DNA from: Acuticoccus sp963704595
Lineage (GTDB): Bacteria; Pseudomonadota; Alphaproteobacteria; Rhizobiales; Amorphaceae
Direction of reading: 5' to 3'
Length of the DNA stretch: 64,000 bases
Assembly: GCA_963704595.1 (NCBI GenBank)
Contig: OY969922.1
Span: forward strand, 2,542,001 to 2,606,000
Position 1 is the first letter of the stretch. Each line of letters begins with the position of its first letter. The notes under the pieces were generated by a model that worked only from the letters and a program-made list of their open reading frames with translations, was not told where the DNA came from and searched no databases. Positions 55,780 to 64,000 of the stretch are shown here, one piece after another. The position numbers were made by a program, and so were the translations under genes.

Positions 55780-57270
55780 TTATTGCGTCACCGGGGCCGG
55801 TGTTCCTGCCGGCGCAGGCTCCGCCGGGGTGGCGGGCTGTGCGGCGGTTTCGGGTGCGGCCGCAGCGTCGGGCGCCGCGGTCGTTGCGGGGGCCGTTTCG
55901 CCGGTCGCATCGGCGGGCACCGGCGTTGCCGTGGTCGTCGCCGGCGTCGTGGTCTCCACCGGAGTTGCCGGAACCGTCGTCGTCGCAGCATCGGTCCCGT
56001 CAGCGGCCGGCGTCGTGATGGTGACGTTCGGCTGCGTCGTGGTCGCCGCCGGAGCGGTCGTCGTCGCGGCCGCCGGGGCCGTGGTGGCCGGAGTTGCCGC
56101 CGCCGTCCGTTCGGACTTCAGCGTCGCGCCGGTCTCCATCGACACCGCGGGATCGGCAAGGCCCGGAAGCAGCGCCTCACGCGACACCGTGTTCGCCATC
56201 GCAAGGCTCGGGAAGTCGCCGATCATGTTGGCACCGTAGAGGGGCTTGAAGGCGCCCTGGTGGCAGGTGGTGCAGTTGATCTTCGACACGTCGCCGAGCG
56301 GGCCGAGGCGATGCTCGGGCAGCGCCACCTGCGAGGGGATGATGTAGTTCGCGTTCAGGGCCTGCACCATCTGGAGGCCGTACCAGGCGGTCGTCCGCTG
56401 AGGCGTCGATTCCTCCCACTTACCCATCGCGCGGGTGTTGTGGCAGTAGGTGCAGTTGACGCCCAGCGACTGCGACATGTGGATCATCAGCGCGTAGGTC
56501 TGCTCGGTCTGCTTGATCGAGGCGCGGTTGCCGGTCGGCAGCGCGGTGTCCCCGATCACGCGGATCTTCTGCAGGAGGCTTCCGCTGTCTTCCGTGTCGG
56601 CCACGAGGTAGGGCGAGAACGGATTGCTCGGCAGCGAGGTGAGTGCGACGCCCGGGCGGTTCTGTCCGGCGCGGTTGCCGACCATGCCCTTCATCTCGTC
56701 CGCGACGCTCGGCGTGTTGAACCACACGTTCTGCGGCACGTTGTTGCCACGGTGGCAGGTGTAGCAGTTGACGCCCGCGACGGGTGCGTCCTCGCCCTGC
56801 CAGGACTGGAGGACGTGGTCGGTCCACTCGGTGTTGAGGTCCCGCGTCATGTGGATCATCCAGCGCGACACACGCTTGGTGTAGAGCTGGTCGTCGGCGA
56901 AGTTGTTGCCGGCGTGGCAGTAGGCGCAGCCCTGCTCGGGCGAGACCCATGCCGTGATCGCCGTCATCAGGCGCAGGAACTGGCCCGCGGAGAGGTCGGT
57001 GAGGACCTGGACGTTCTGGTAGACGTCACCGGCCTTGGGACCGGCTTCGATGAGCGGCGGAAGCCCTGCGATCACCGGAACCTCGTTGGCGGGGAGGCTC
57101 GCCTCCACGGTGCGCGGGTTGTAGACCTGCGCCATGCCGGTGCCGCGGTAGCCTGTCTGCACCGTCTCGATCGGCGGACGGTCGTACTCGGGCAGGAACA
57201 GCATCGCCAGGAGCAGGAGCGTGACGACGACGCCGATGGCCGCCTCGGTAAAGCCGAACTTGAAGGTCAT
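55780..57270 (-). CDS. pufC: Photosynthetic reaction-centre tetraheme cytochrome c
   Basis: A 496-residue periplasmic cytochrome that re-reduces the special pair. Four heme sites are present: CAYCH (115-119), CYTCH (169-173), CTYCH (273-277) and CTTCH (333-337). A hydrophobic N-terminus (about residues 10-26) acts as signal or anchor, and I see no lipobox Cys. The known domain ends near residue 385. The rest, about 110 residues, is a Thr/Ala/Pro-rich low-complexity tail, which is unusual for PufC and like the tail of the small protein at 22306. ATG 57270 overlaps the pufM stop. It is the last gene of the operon. Confidence 0.95.
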   Translation of the reverse strand: MTFKFGFTEAAIGVVVTLLLLAMLFLPEYDRPPIETVQTGYRGTGMAQVYNPRTVEASLPANEVPVIAGLPPLIEAGPKAGDVYQNVQVLTDLSAGQFLRLMTAITAWVSPEQGCAYCHAGNNFADDQLYTKRVSRWMIHMTRDLNTEWTDHVLQSWQGEDAPVAGVNCYTCHRGNNVPQNVWFNTPSVADEMKGMVGNRAGQNRPGVALTSLPSNPFSPYLVADTEDSGSLLQKIRVIGDTALPTGNRASIKQTEQTYALMIHMSQSLGVNCTYCHNTRAMGKWEESTPQRTTAWYGLQMVQALNANYIIPSQVALPEHRLGPLGDVSKINCTTCHQGAFKPLYGANMIGDFPSLAMANTVSREALLPGLADPAVSMETGATLKSERTAAATPATTAPAAATTTAPAATTTQPNVTITTPAADGTDAATTTVPATPVETTTPATTTATPVPADATGETAPATTAAPDAAAAPETAAQPATPAEPAPAGTPAPVTQ

Positions 57271-58262
57271 TGGCCCGCTCCCATGGTGCCGGTGACGCCG
57301 ATCAGCGAGGGATCGGGTGCTGCGGGGAGAACGTTCGGGTACATCGGCGCATAGTCGTGCAGGACGGCCCACTCGTACCAGTTGTCGACGAGGGTACCGG
57401 TGATGAGGATGCCGATGCCGCCGGTGATGCCGGTGAGCGCAGCGAACCACCAGGCCCAGCGGTGGATGGATTCCATCGTGGCGCAGAAGCCCATCGTCCA
57501 GCGCCAGAAGAGGCCGGCGCGTTCCGACGCGGTGCCGCGGTCGACGATCTGCTCCACTTCGCGGTCGGCGCCGAGGCGCGAGCAGGCCAGGATGGTGGCG
57601 GCGTGCATCGCGAACAGGAGCGTCGAGCCGTAGAGGAAGACGATCGAGAGGCCGTGGAACGGGTTGTAGAAGAGGTTGCCGTAGCGCAGCGAGAACGCGG
57701 CGGTCCAGTCAAGGTGCGGGAAGATGCCGAAGGGAACGGCCTCGCCCCAGGAGCCCATCAGGAGCGGGCGGATGAAGCCGAGCACCAGGAAGAGCCAGAT
57801 GGCGGAGGCAAAGCCCCAGGCGACGTGCGTGCCGAGCCCCAGCGCGACCGACCGACGGTAGACGCGCAGCCACCACAGGAGGATCGAGCTCGTCAGGAAC
57901 AGGCCGGCGAGGAGCCACCAGCCGCCTTCGTTCATCGGCGGAATGGAGAGGCCGTAGGCCGGTGAGGGCGGCTCGAGGGCGAGCCAGGGGAGCTGGCGCA
58001 GGAACTGCACCGGGTCCCAGTCGACCGAGGCCCACATGTTGAGGCCGATGATCTCGATCGCGATGATGCCGCAGATCAGCGAGGCCCAGCCGAGCGCGCC
58101 CATGTAGATCGGGCCGATCTGGGAGTCGCCAAGCTTGCCGAGCCAGTAGGAGAAGGTCGGCTTGCCGTAGCGCTTGCGCGCGTCACCGGGTGCGGAGACC
58201 CCAAGTTCGCCGTGCGGATTGCGGAGCTGAACCTGCGTGAAGATATTCTGATAAGGCGCCAT
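57267..58262 (-). CDS. pufM: Photosynthetic reaction-centre subunit M
   Basis: A 331-residue integral membrane subunit with five helices. The conserved ligands are readable: the special-pair His in FGIFPHLDWTAAFSLRYGN, the iron-ligand His in NLFYNPFHGLSI and AMHAATILACSR, and the quinone/iron Glu in the DREVEQIVDRGTASERAGLF loop. It starts MAPYQNIFTQVQLR. It follows pufL by 10 bases and overlaps pufC by ATGA. Heterodimer partner is PufL. Confidence 0.97.
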   Translation of the reverse strand: MAPYQNIFTQVQLRNPHGELGVSAPGDARKRYGKPTFSYWLGKLGDSQIGPIYMGALGWASLICGIIAIEIIGLNMWASVDWDPVQFLRQLPWLALEPPSPAYGLSIPPMNEGGWWLLAGLFLTSSILLWWLRVYRRSVALGLGTHVAWGFASAIWLFLVLGFIRPLLMGSWGEAVPFGIFPHLDWTAAFSLRYGNLFYNPFHGLSIVFLYGSTLLFAMHAATILACSRLGADREVEQIVDRGTASERAGLFWRWTMGFCATMESIHRWAWWFAALTGITGGIGILITGTLVDNWYEWAVLHDYAPMYPNVLPAAPDPSLIGVTGTMGAGQ

Positions 58263-58272
58263 GGTTCCCCCC

Positions 58273-59097
58273 TCAGGACCAGATCGGCAGGTTGAGCCAC
58301 CAGCCCCACCACTCGGTCCACGACCGCGTCCAGAACGGGCCGGAGATCACGATGCACACGGCACTCCAGAACCCGGCGGACAGTGCCAGGAAGAGGCCGA
58401 GGCGGTGGATGCCGAGCGGGCCGATGGAGTAGCCGATGATGTCGCGGAAGAAGGTGTTCTCGGCGTCGGGCCCCGTTACGGGTTTTCCCTTGCCGGGGTT
58501 GGTCGCGGCCAGGATGAGGCCGCCGTGCATCGACAGCGCGAAAGTCGTGGTGAAGAAGAACGACACCGCGATCATGTGCGCCGGATTGTAGTGGAAGTGC
58601 AGGTACTGGTAGCCGACGTTGGACACCCAATCGAGGTGCGACCAGATCCCGTACGGGAAGCCGTGACCCCATGCGCCCATCAGGAGCGGGCGGACGACCA
58701 CCAGCGTGATGTAGGCGAGGATCGCGAAGGAGAAGGCGAACGGCACGTGGTAGCCGATGCCGAGCTTTCGGGCGATTTCCACCTGCCGGAGCGCCCAGGT
58801 CACGAATGCGCCGATGGCGCAGATGGTGATGAGCTGCCACAGCCCGCCCTTGTCGATGGGCGCGAAGGCGAGACCGTATGAGAGGTCAGGCGGGGCGATG
58901 GAAATGGTCCAGGGGTTCCAGTTCCCCTGCATTGCCGCACCCCAGACGATGAACGTCGTCCCGAGGATGCTGAAGAAGACCGTCAGGACCCCGAAGAAGC
59001 CGACGTAGAACGGTCCGAACCAGAAGTCGAACAGATCTCCGCCGATCAACGTGCCGCCGCGGACGCGGTATTTCTTTTCGAATGAGAGCATTGCCAT
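58273..59097 (-). CDS. pufL: Photosynthetic reaction-centre subunit L
   Basis: A 274-residue integral membrane subunit with five helices. Conserved residues: the special-pair His in WSHLDWVSN, the iron ligands in YNPAHMIAVSFF and ALSMHGGLILAA. I chose ATG 59097 (MAMLSFEKKYRVRGGT), which has GAGGT about 6 bases upstream; the frame is open further upstream but that extension is not conserved. It is separated from pufA by a 93-base gap holding a strong stem-loop, as in classical puf operons. Confidence 0.97.
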   Translation of the reverse strand: MAMLSFEKKYRVRGGTLIGGDLFDFWFGPFYVGFFGVLTVFFSILGTTFIVWGAAMQGNWNPWTISIAPPDLSYGLAFAPIDKGGLWQLITICAIGAFVTWALRQVEIARKLGIGYHVPFAFSFAILAYITLVVVRPLLMGAWGHGFPYGIWSHLDWVSNVGYQYLHFHYNPAHMIAVSFFFTTTFALSMHGGLILAATNPGKGKPVTGPDAENTFFRDIIGYSIGPLGIHRLGLFLALSAGFWSAVCIVISGPFWTRSWTEWWGWWLNLPIWS

Positions 59098-59157
59098 GGG
59101 CGACCTCGCGTTTCTCTTTAGTCCTGCGGCCAGCCTCATGATGCGGCTGGAAGTGGC

Positions 59158-59184
59158 GGGGCGGTCGCGCGGGTCGACCGCCCC
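59158..59184 (-). promoter_or_regulatory. pufA-pufL intercistronic stem-loop
   Basis: A perfect 10-bp GC stem (59158-59167 with 59175-59184, 7-base loop) starts 7 bases after the pufA stop. In well studied puf operons a hairpin at this position protects the pufBA message from 3' decay and sets antenna in excess over reaction centre. The position and strength here match; the function is inferred. Confidence 0.75.
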
Positions 59185-59190
59185 GTCGGT

Positions 59191-59385
59191 TCAGCTGCCG
59201 GTGCCTTGTGCGGCGGGCAGAGTGGTGATCGCCGCGGCAGGGGTGCCGTGGTTGGGGCCTTCGAGCCAGTTGAAGCGGTCGGTCGAAAGCAGGATGAAGT
59301 GGATCACGATCGCCAGGATGAAGAGGAACGCGAAGAGAGCGATCAGCGTCCGGCGGGGATCAAAGAGCAGCCAAGTGCGCCACAT
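59191..59385 (-). CDS. pufA: Light-harvesting complex 1 alpha polypeptide
   Basis: A 64-residue single-helix antenna protein. WLLFDPRRTLIALFAFLF starts the transmembrane helix. The bacteriochlorophyll-binding His is in AIVIHFILLSTDRFNWL, the LH1-alpha hallmark. A short 20-residue C-terminal extension follows (GPNHGTPAAAITTLPAAQG). It forms the LH1 ring with PufB. It lies 18 bases after pufB. Confidence 0.97.
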   Translation of the reverse strand: MWRTWLLFDPRRTLIALFAFLFILAIVIHFILLSTDRFNWLEGPNHGTPAAAITTLPAAQGTGS

Positions 59386-59403
59386 GTCTGGGTTTTCCTT
59401 CGT

Positions 59404-59634
59404 TTAGCCGATGAGATGGCTGGCGAGGGAGGCGACAGAGTGCGCGCCGTCCATGAGCGAGGAGTATCCGTCCTCACCCGGCAGCCAGGGCCGCCACAAC
59501 CAAACCAAGATGTGAGCGACGATCGCGACGAGGGTGAAACCCACGAAGCTCGCCATGAAGACACCGTGGAACTCCTTGGCCTCCGTTTCGGTAAGGCCGG
59601 ACAGCGACACGGTCCGTTCTGGCTCAAGTGCCAT
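59404..59634 (-). CDS. pufB: Light-harvesting complex 1 beta polypeptide
   Basis: A 76-residue antenna protein. LSGLTETEAKEFHGVFMASF and the bacteriochlorophyll-binding His in VAIVAHILVWLWRPWLPG are diagnostic. I chose ATG 59634, which follows GGAGG with good spacing. The C-terminus extends 22 residues beyond RPWLPG (DGYSSLMDGAHSVASLASH), similar in style to the extended LH1-beta of Rhodospirillum rubrum. First structural antenna gene after pufQ. Confidence 0.96.
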   Translation of the reverse strand: MALEPERTVSLSGLTETEAKEFHGVFMASFVGFTLVAIVAHILVWLWRPWLPGEDGYSSLMDGAHSVASLASHLIG

Positions 59635-59736
59635 TTGTTTTCCTCCAGTAAGACCACAGAGGGTCACGCCGCCCGGGGGCAGCCGTCATGTCGCGGGGTT
59701 CCACGACCACACCTCCCGGCTTTCGCCGGAAGCTTT

Positions 59737-59997
59737 CTAGTGCCGGTAGGCGTAGGCCAGCGCCGATGAGGCGCAGAGCCGTGCTTCCTGCACGATGGAG
59801 CGGCGCGGGCCGTTGGCCCGTGCAAAATTGACCAGCCTCGCAACGCCGAGGGCGACGATGAGGACGGAAAGGGTGATGGCGTAGATCGCCCGGTACTCGC
59901 GGGCGCGGCCCTTCTCGGGGTCGAGCGCGGTGCCGTGGAAGCGGTCAGCCAGCGTCGGCGTGGCGGGGGCGGCGTCAAACATTGTCTGGATGGTCAT
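59737..59997 (-). CDS. pufQ: PufQ
   Basis: An 86-residue protein between bchZ and pufB, the conserved location of pufQ. It has one transmembrane helix (YAITLSVLIVALGVARLV) and a PufQ-like C-terminus SIVQEARLCASSALAYAY, recalling the S-(I/V)-x-x-E-A-x-x-x-A-x-x-x-x-P-x-A pattern. The ATG overlaps the bchZ stop. PufQ is thought to help bacteriochlorophyll handling during complex assembly. Identification rests on position and pattern. Confidence 0.85.
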   Translation of the reverse strand: MTIQTMFDAAPATPTLADRFHGTALDPEKGRAREYRAIYAITLSVLIVALGVARLVNFARANGPRRSIVQEARLCASSALAYAYRH

Positions 59998-61441
59998 GCC
60001 ATTGCCCTTTCAGCGTCCTGGCCCGCGACATCGCAGGCGGAGACGGTTGTGGTGCCACGCGCTTCGGCGCGGCGTTCGGCGTCCTCACGCAGCCGTTTGG
60101 CGGCGGAGATGCGCGTGAGGATCGGAGATCTTGCGGTGAGGTCGTCCAGCATCCGGCGGGCGTCTTCGGCCCACTGGAGGCGCGGTGCGTCAGCCGGCGT
60201 CGCCTTGATGGCGTCCATCTGGCTGGCGAGCGGCAGGATGTTGAACAGCGCGTCGAACAGGCTGTTGCAGACTTCCTGCACGAGATAGGTGGCGCCCGAG
60301 TAGCCCATGAAGGGCGTGCCGGTGTGGCGCCGCACGATGGGAAGAGGGAAGCTCGCCGGGATGAAGGCGGCGCGGCCCCCGGCTTCCGCCAGATACATCT
60401 TCTCGTTGTACGAGCCGAACACGATCAGCGGAGGGCTCGCCTTGAGGCCTTCCTGCACGGCCACGTTGTCGATCTTCACGCCCGCCTTGCGGATCGTGTA
60501 CGTGGGTGCACGGGAAAGCCCATCTCGTCTTCGAGGAAGTGGCGCACGCCGCGGGCATAGGTCTCGCCGGCGACGATGGCGAACCCTGCGGTGCCGAAGA
60601 AGTCCTGCGTCACCGAGCGCCACAGGTCCCACAGCGGCTTCAGCGTGGTGTGCTTCTCCTGCTCGATGAAGGGCTCGGGGTCGAGCCCGGTCATCTGGCC
60701 GAGGGTGCGCAGGAACGCCGTGGTGGAGTGCAGGCCGATGGGGGCCTGGAGATAGGGGTTGTCGAGCGCCTCGCACAGCGCACGGCCATACTCGCGGTAC
60801 ATGCACACGTTGACTTCGCCGTCGACCAGGCGGGGCGTGTCGTCGATGTGGCTGCCGAGCGGGAAGGTGAGGTTCACCTCCGCGCCGATGCCCTCGATGA
60901 GGCGGCGGATCTCGGCGATGTCGGACGGGCCGTTGAACATGCCGTAGGCCGGGCCGATGATGTTGACGCGCGGCTTGTCGCCTTCCTTGCGGGGGCGGGG
61001 CCTGGGCGTCTTGCCCTTCTTGGCGCCGTACTGGTTCCAGAGCCACAGGAGGGCGCGGTCGGACGCCTGCCACTGGTCCTCGTCGATGGTGCGCGGCAGG
61101 AAGCGCTGGATCGAGGTGCCCTCGGGCGTCACGCCGCCGCCGATCATCTCGGAGATCGAGCCGGTGACGACGACGCTCGGCATCTCGGGGTCGAGGGTTT
61201 CCCAGGCGCGCTTCATGGCGCCTTCGGTGCCCTTGCGGCCGAGCTCTTCCTCGCCAAGGCCGGTGACGACGATGGGGAGTTCGTGCGGCGGCAGCGCGTC
61301 GGTGTAGTGGAGCACCGACGTGACGGGGAGGTTCTCGCAGCCGACGGGGCCGTCGATGATGACCTGGAGGCCCTTGATGGCGGAGAAGGCATAGACGGCG
61401 CCCCAGTAGCCGCCGGCCCGGTCGAGGTCGAGGATCAGCAT
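59994..61441 (-). CDS. bchZ: Chlorophyllide a reductase subunit Z (frameshifted)
   Basis: A 481-residue nitrogenase-like catalytic subunit after repair. Chlorophyllide reductase (BchXYZ) reduces ring B to make bacteriochlorophyll a. Evidence is LDLDRAGGYWGAVYAFSAIKG, IDGPVGCENLPVTSVLHYTD with a cluster-ligand Cys, and FGSYNEKMYLAEAGGR. The frame breaks near 60504-60508. The two halves are DEMGFPV and TYTIRKAGVKIDN. Removing two G gives GFPVTTYTIRKAG, but adding one base would also restore the frame. ATG 61441 overlaps the bchY stop. Confidence 0.94.
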
Positions 61442-62976
61442 GAAGCGTCCTCCACGATCGAGCCCTTCACGAAGTCGCTCTTCTGCTCGGCGCCGCCGAT
61501 CAGCGTCTTGCCCTTGCGCTTCGCCTTGGGGGCGGGCGGCTGCTTCTGCCACACGCCTGCGGTGTGGCCGGTGCCGACGCCCAGCGAAGAAGGACTTCAT
61601 GTCGTCCATCCGGCCCTGGCGGCCGATGGCGGTGTTGACGACGTCGGCCAGCGAGCCGGCGCCGGCCGGGCCCATCAGCGGCCGGGCGGAGATGAGGTTG
61701 GTGAAGTAGAGCGCCGGCTTTCCGCTCTCCTTCACCTTCTGCACCACAGGCGTGGTGCCGATGGCGAGATCGGGCTCGAACGCTTCGACGGCGGCAAGGT
61801 CCTGCTCCAGCGAGGCGCGGAAGGTGACGGGCACGCCGCGCGCTTCCAGCCACTGCCGGTCGGCTTCCGCATAAGGCGTCTTGGGGCAGGCGGTGCCGAC
61901 GTAGCGGACATCTGCGCCGGATTCGATCAGGAGGCGGGCGACCAGGAGTTCGGAGCCCTCGTAGCCCGACACCGTGATGCGGCCGTTGATCCGCTTGGCG
62001 GCGAGCGCGGCCGGCGATCGGTCCGTCGGCCGCGTTCTGCGCGGCGGCGATCTTGGACGGCCGATACCCCGGCTGCGTTGCCGATGTTGGCGAGCCAGTC
62101 GCGCGTGCCCTCGCGGCCGACGGGGCCGGAGCCGACGATGGGGCGGCCTGCTGCCGAGAAGGCGCGGAAGGAGGCGGTGTAGAAGGGGTGGATGCCGGCA
62201 ACCACGGCGCCGTCGAGCGCGGCGTAGAGTTCGCGCCACTCGCGGGTCGGGACCACGGGGCCGACGTCGAGGCCCATCGGGTCCAGGAGGCCGCCGATGA
62301 TCATCGGGTCGGCCGGGAACATCTCGCCCACCAGCGTGACGGAGGGGCGGGTGGTGCGCTTGGTCGGCGCCGCGACGGGGCCTGCGACGGCCTCGTTGCG
62401 GGCAAATTCCAGCATCGCGCCGGCCAGCACGTCCTTGGCTTCGGCGTGGGTCGGCACGCCGAAGCCCGGCACGTCGATGCCGATGATCCGCACGCCGTTG
62501 ATGACGTGGGGCAGCAGCCGCAGCGGCACGCCGGACGCGGTGGGGACGCAAAGGTTGGTGACGATGATGGCGTCGTAGAGGGCGGGGTCGGCGAGATCGT
62601 GGACCGCGTCGCGGATGTCCTCGAACAGCTTGCCCGTCACCAGCGTCTCGGAATTGAACGGGACGTAGCCGACCGTCCGCCGCGCGCCGTAAAAGTGCGA
62701 GGTGAAGGTGAGACCGTAGACGCAGCAGCCGGAGCCCGAGAGGACCGTGGCGGTGCGGCGCATCCGGAGGCCGACGCGAAGCGAGCCGAACGCCGGGCAC
62801 ATGGACTGGGGCTGGTCGTGCGGGCCGACGGGGTAGTCGGCGCGGAATTTGGCGAGAAGTTCGGCGTTGCCGGCAGCCTCTGCGGCAGCCGTCATCCGAT
62901 CCTTGCCGCTGTGGCAGGCGCCAGCCTCTTCGGCCGGGCTGTGGTCATCGGGGATGGCGTCGAAGGGGCGATCCAT
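61435..62976 (-). CDS. bchY: Chlorophyllide a reductase subunit Y (three frameshifts)
   Basis: A 512-residue nitrogenase-like catalytic subunit after repair, partner of BchZ. Motifs: SMCPAFGSLRVGLRM and LSGSGCCVYGLTFTSHFYGARR (cluster-ligand Cys), VTNLCVPTASG and GIDVPGFGVPTHAEAK. The later part includes GYEGSELLVARLLIESG and FFVGVGTGHTAGVWQ. Frame breaks at about 62055, 62009 and 61584 are each repaired by removing one G of the + strand. Start ATG 62976, 3 bases after the bchX stop. Confidence 0.94.
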
Positions 62977-62979
62977 GGC

Positions 62980-64000
62980 TCAGGCCTCGTCGTAGACGAC
63001 TTCGAGGGAAGCCTTGGGCGTGAAGGATTTTCCGCGCATGGCGGCAGGGGTCGCGGGGGTGAGGACCACGTGGCGGCCGGTGACGTCACCGTCGAAGAGG
63101 CCCAGGAGGCCGTCGTTGTCGAGCGGGGTCGGGTGCATCGGCGGGGCGTTCGCCACGTTCTCGGCCAGTTCCTCGAACAGCGAGGCCCACTCGGTGCCGG
63201 GCGTGCCGATGATCTGGTAGTTCGCGCTCTTCTTGCGGATGTCGTCGTGGGCGGGGATCGCGGCCAGGACCGGGATGCCGACGGCCTTGGCGAAGGCCTG
63301 CGCCTCGCCGGTCTGGTCATCCTTGTTGATGACCATGCCCGCCACACCGACGTTGCCGCCGAGCTTGCGGAAGTATTCGACCGCCGAGCAGACGTTGTTG
63401 GCCACATAGAGCGACTGCAGGTCGTTGGAGCCGACCACGATGACCTTCTGGCACATGTCGCGGGCGATCGGCAGGCCGAAGCCGCCGCACACCACGTCGC
63501 CCAGGAAGTCGAGGAGGACGTAGTCGAAGTCCCACTCGTGGAAGCCGAGCTTCTCGAGGAGCTCGAAGCCGTGGATGATGCCGCGACCGCCGCAGCCCCG
63601 GCCGACCTCGGGGCCGCCGAGCTCCATCGCGTAGACGCCGTCACGCACGAAGCAGACGTCGCCGATCTCGACTTCCTCGCCGGCGAGCTTCTTCTTGGTG
63701 GAGGTCTCGATGATGGTCGGGCAGCTCTTGCCGCCGAACAGGAGCGAGGTGGTGTCGGACTTCGGATCGCAGCCGATCAGGAGCACCTTCTTGCCCTGCT
63801 GGGCCATCATGTAAGCTGAGATTGGACAGCGTGAACGACTTGCCGATGCCGCCCTTGCCGTAGATCGCGATGATCTGCGTCTCTTTCTTAACCGCGGTCG
63901 TGACGACGGGATCGGGCTCGACGGCCGCTTCCGCCGAGAGCCGCTGGTCGTAGGACTCGGCGTCATGGTGGTCGGATGTGCGGGCGTGAAGATCGGTCAA
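62980..64000 (-). CDS. bchX: Chlorophyllide a reductase iron protein subunit X (at window edge, frameshifted)
   Basis: A NifH-like ATPase that passes electrons to BchYZ, about 339 residues visible. The P-loop is IYGKGGIGKSFTLSNL, followed by LLIGCDPKSDTTS; the [4Fe-4S] cysteines lie in GGPEVGRGCGGRG and FLGDVVCGGFG. The frame breaks at about 63818, between TLSNL and AYMMAQQGKK; removing the G there gives the standard BchX sequence. The frame is open to the last base, where a TTG (start of TDLHAR) could be the start, but the true N-terminus may be outside the window. Confidence 0.94.

Noticed and set aside
55369..57354. Long forward-strand open frame (661 codons) opposite pufC
   Set aside because: Arg/Gly/Val-rich shadow; the reverse strand has four CxxCH heme motifs in a normal PufC frame.
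62053..63819. Long forward-strand open frame (588 codons) opposite bchY and bchX
   Set aside because: Composition is typical antisense shadow and the reverse strand encodes BchY and BchX with all cluster-ligand motifs.

Overview
The window is high-GC DNA from a bacteriochlorophyll-a-making alphaproteobacterium, probably in the Rhizobiales/Hyphomicrobiales. The evidence is a bchXYZ-pufQBALMC operon, a separate bchI-bchD-bchO cluster, and alphaproteobacterial marker genes (DUF1476 and DUF1127 proteins, the purC-purS-purQ order). I cannot name a genus. I see no rRNA, tRNA, CRISPR array, insertion sequence or phage gene.

Layout. 1-5260: the tail of an unknown gene, then a complete BMP/nucleoside-type ABC importer (ATPase, two permeases, binding protein). 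5431-7832: a SARP-like regulator with TolB-like and TPR parts, a palindrome-rich intergenic region and a small CxxC protein. 7919-16926: a reverse-strand amine/amide catabolic operon (N-formylglutamate amidohydrolase, glutamine-synthetase-like ligase, class III aminotransferase), divergent from a branched-chain-type ABC importer and an isochorismatase-like hydrolase. 17045-22710: SMP-30 lactonase, ManC/AlgA-type enzyme, UDP-sulfoquinovose synthase (SqdB), MipA/OmpV-like porin and a small membrane protein with a low-complexity tail. 22774-24990: DUF1476 ATPase inhibitor and purC-purS-purQ. 25018-31450: a glycosyltransferase-like protein divergent from a giant unrecognised membrane/coiled-coil protein. 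31458-34920: metallophosphatase, TauE/SafE exporter and an iron-type ABC permease. 34982-38563: bchI-bchD-bchO. 38567-51548: metabolic and housekeeping genes (sugar isomerase, SDR, tandem GFA proteins, glycosyltransferase, PDH E2, CoA-binding protein, methyltransferase and enoyl-CoA hydratase, thioesterase, LysR, DUF1127, rplM-rpsI, argC, lipoprotein). 51895-55657: indolepyruvate ferredoxin oxidoreductase iorA-iorB. 55780-64000, reverse strand: pufC, M, L, A, B, Q, bchZ, Y, X.

The photosynthetic genes cover two Mg-porphyrin chelatase subunits (BchI, BchD), the associated BchO, chlorophyllide a reductase (BchXYZ), the LH1 antenna (PufBA), the reaction centre (PufLM) and its tetraheme cytochrome (PufC). 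Light harvesting and primary charge separation are therefore encoded here. BchH, carotenoid genes and late bacteriochlorophyll steps are not in this window. SqdB could supply the sulfolipid often found in photosynthetic membranes.

A major caution is that many otherwise well conserved genes are broken by single-base frameshifts. I count about 31, and nearly all are repaired by deleting one G from the + strand as displayed, whichever strand the gene is on. purQ is the exception because it seems to lack one base. This looks like a systematic assembly or base-calling error and not gene decay, so affected genes are annotated as intact CDSs with the shift position noted.
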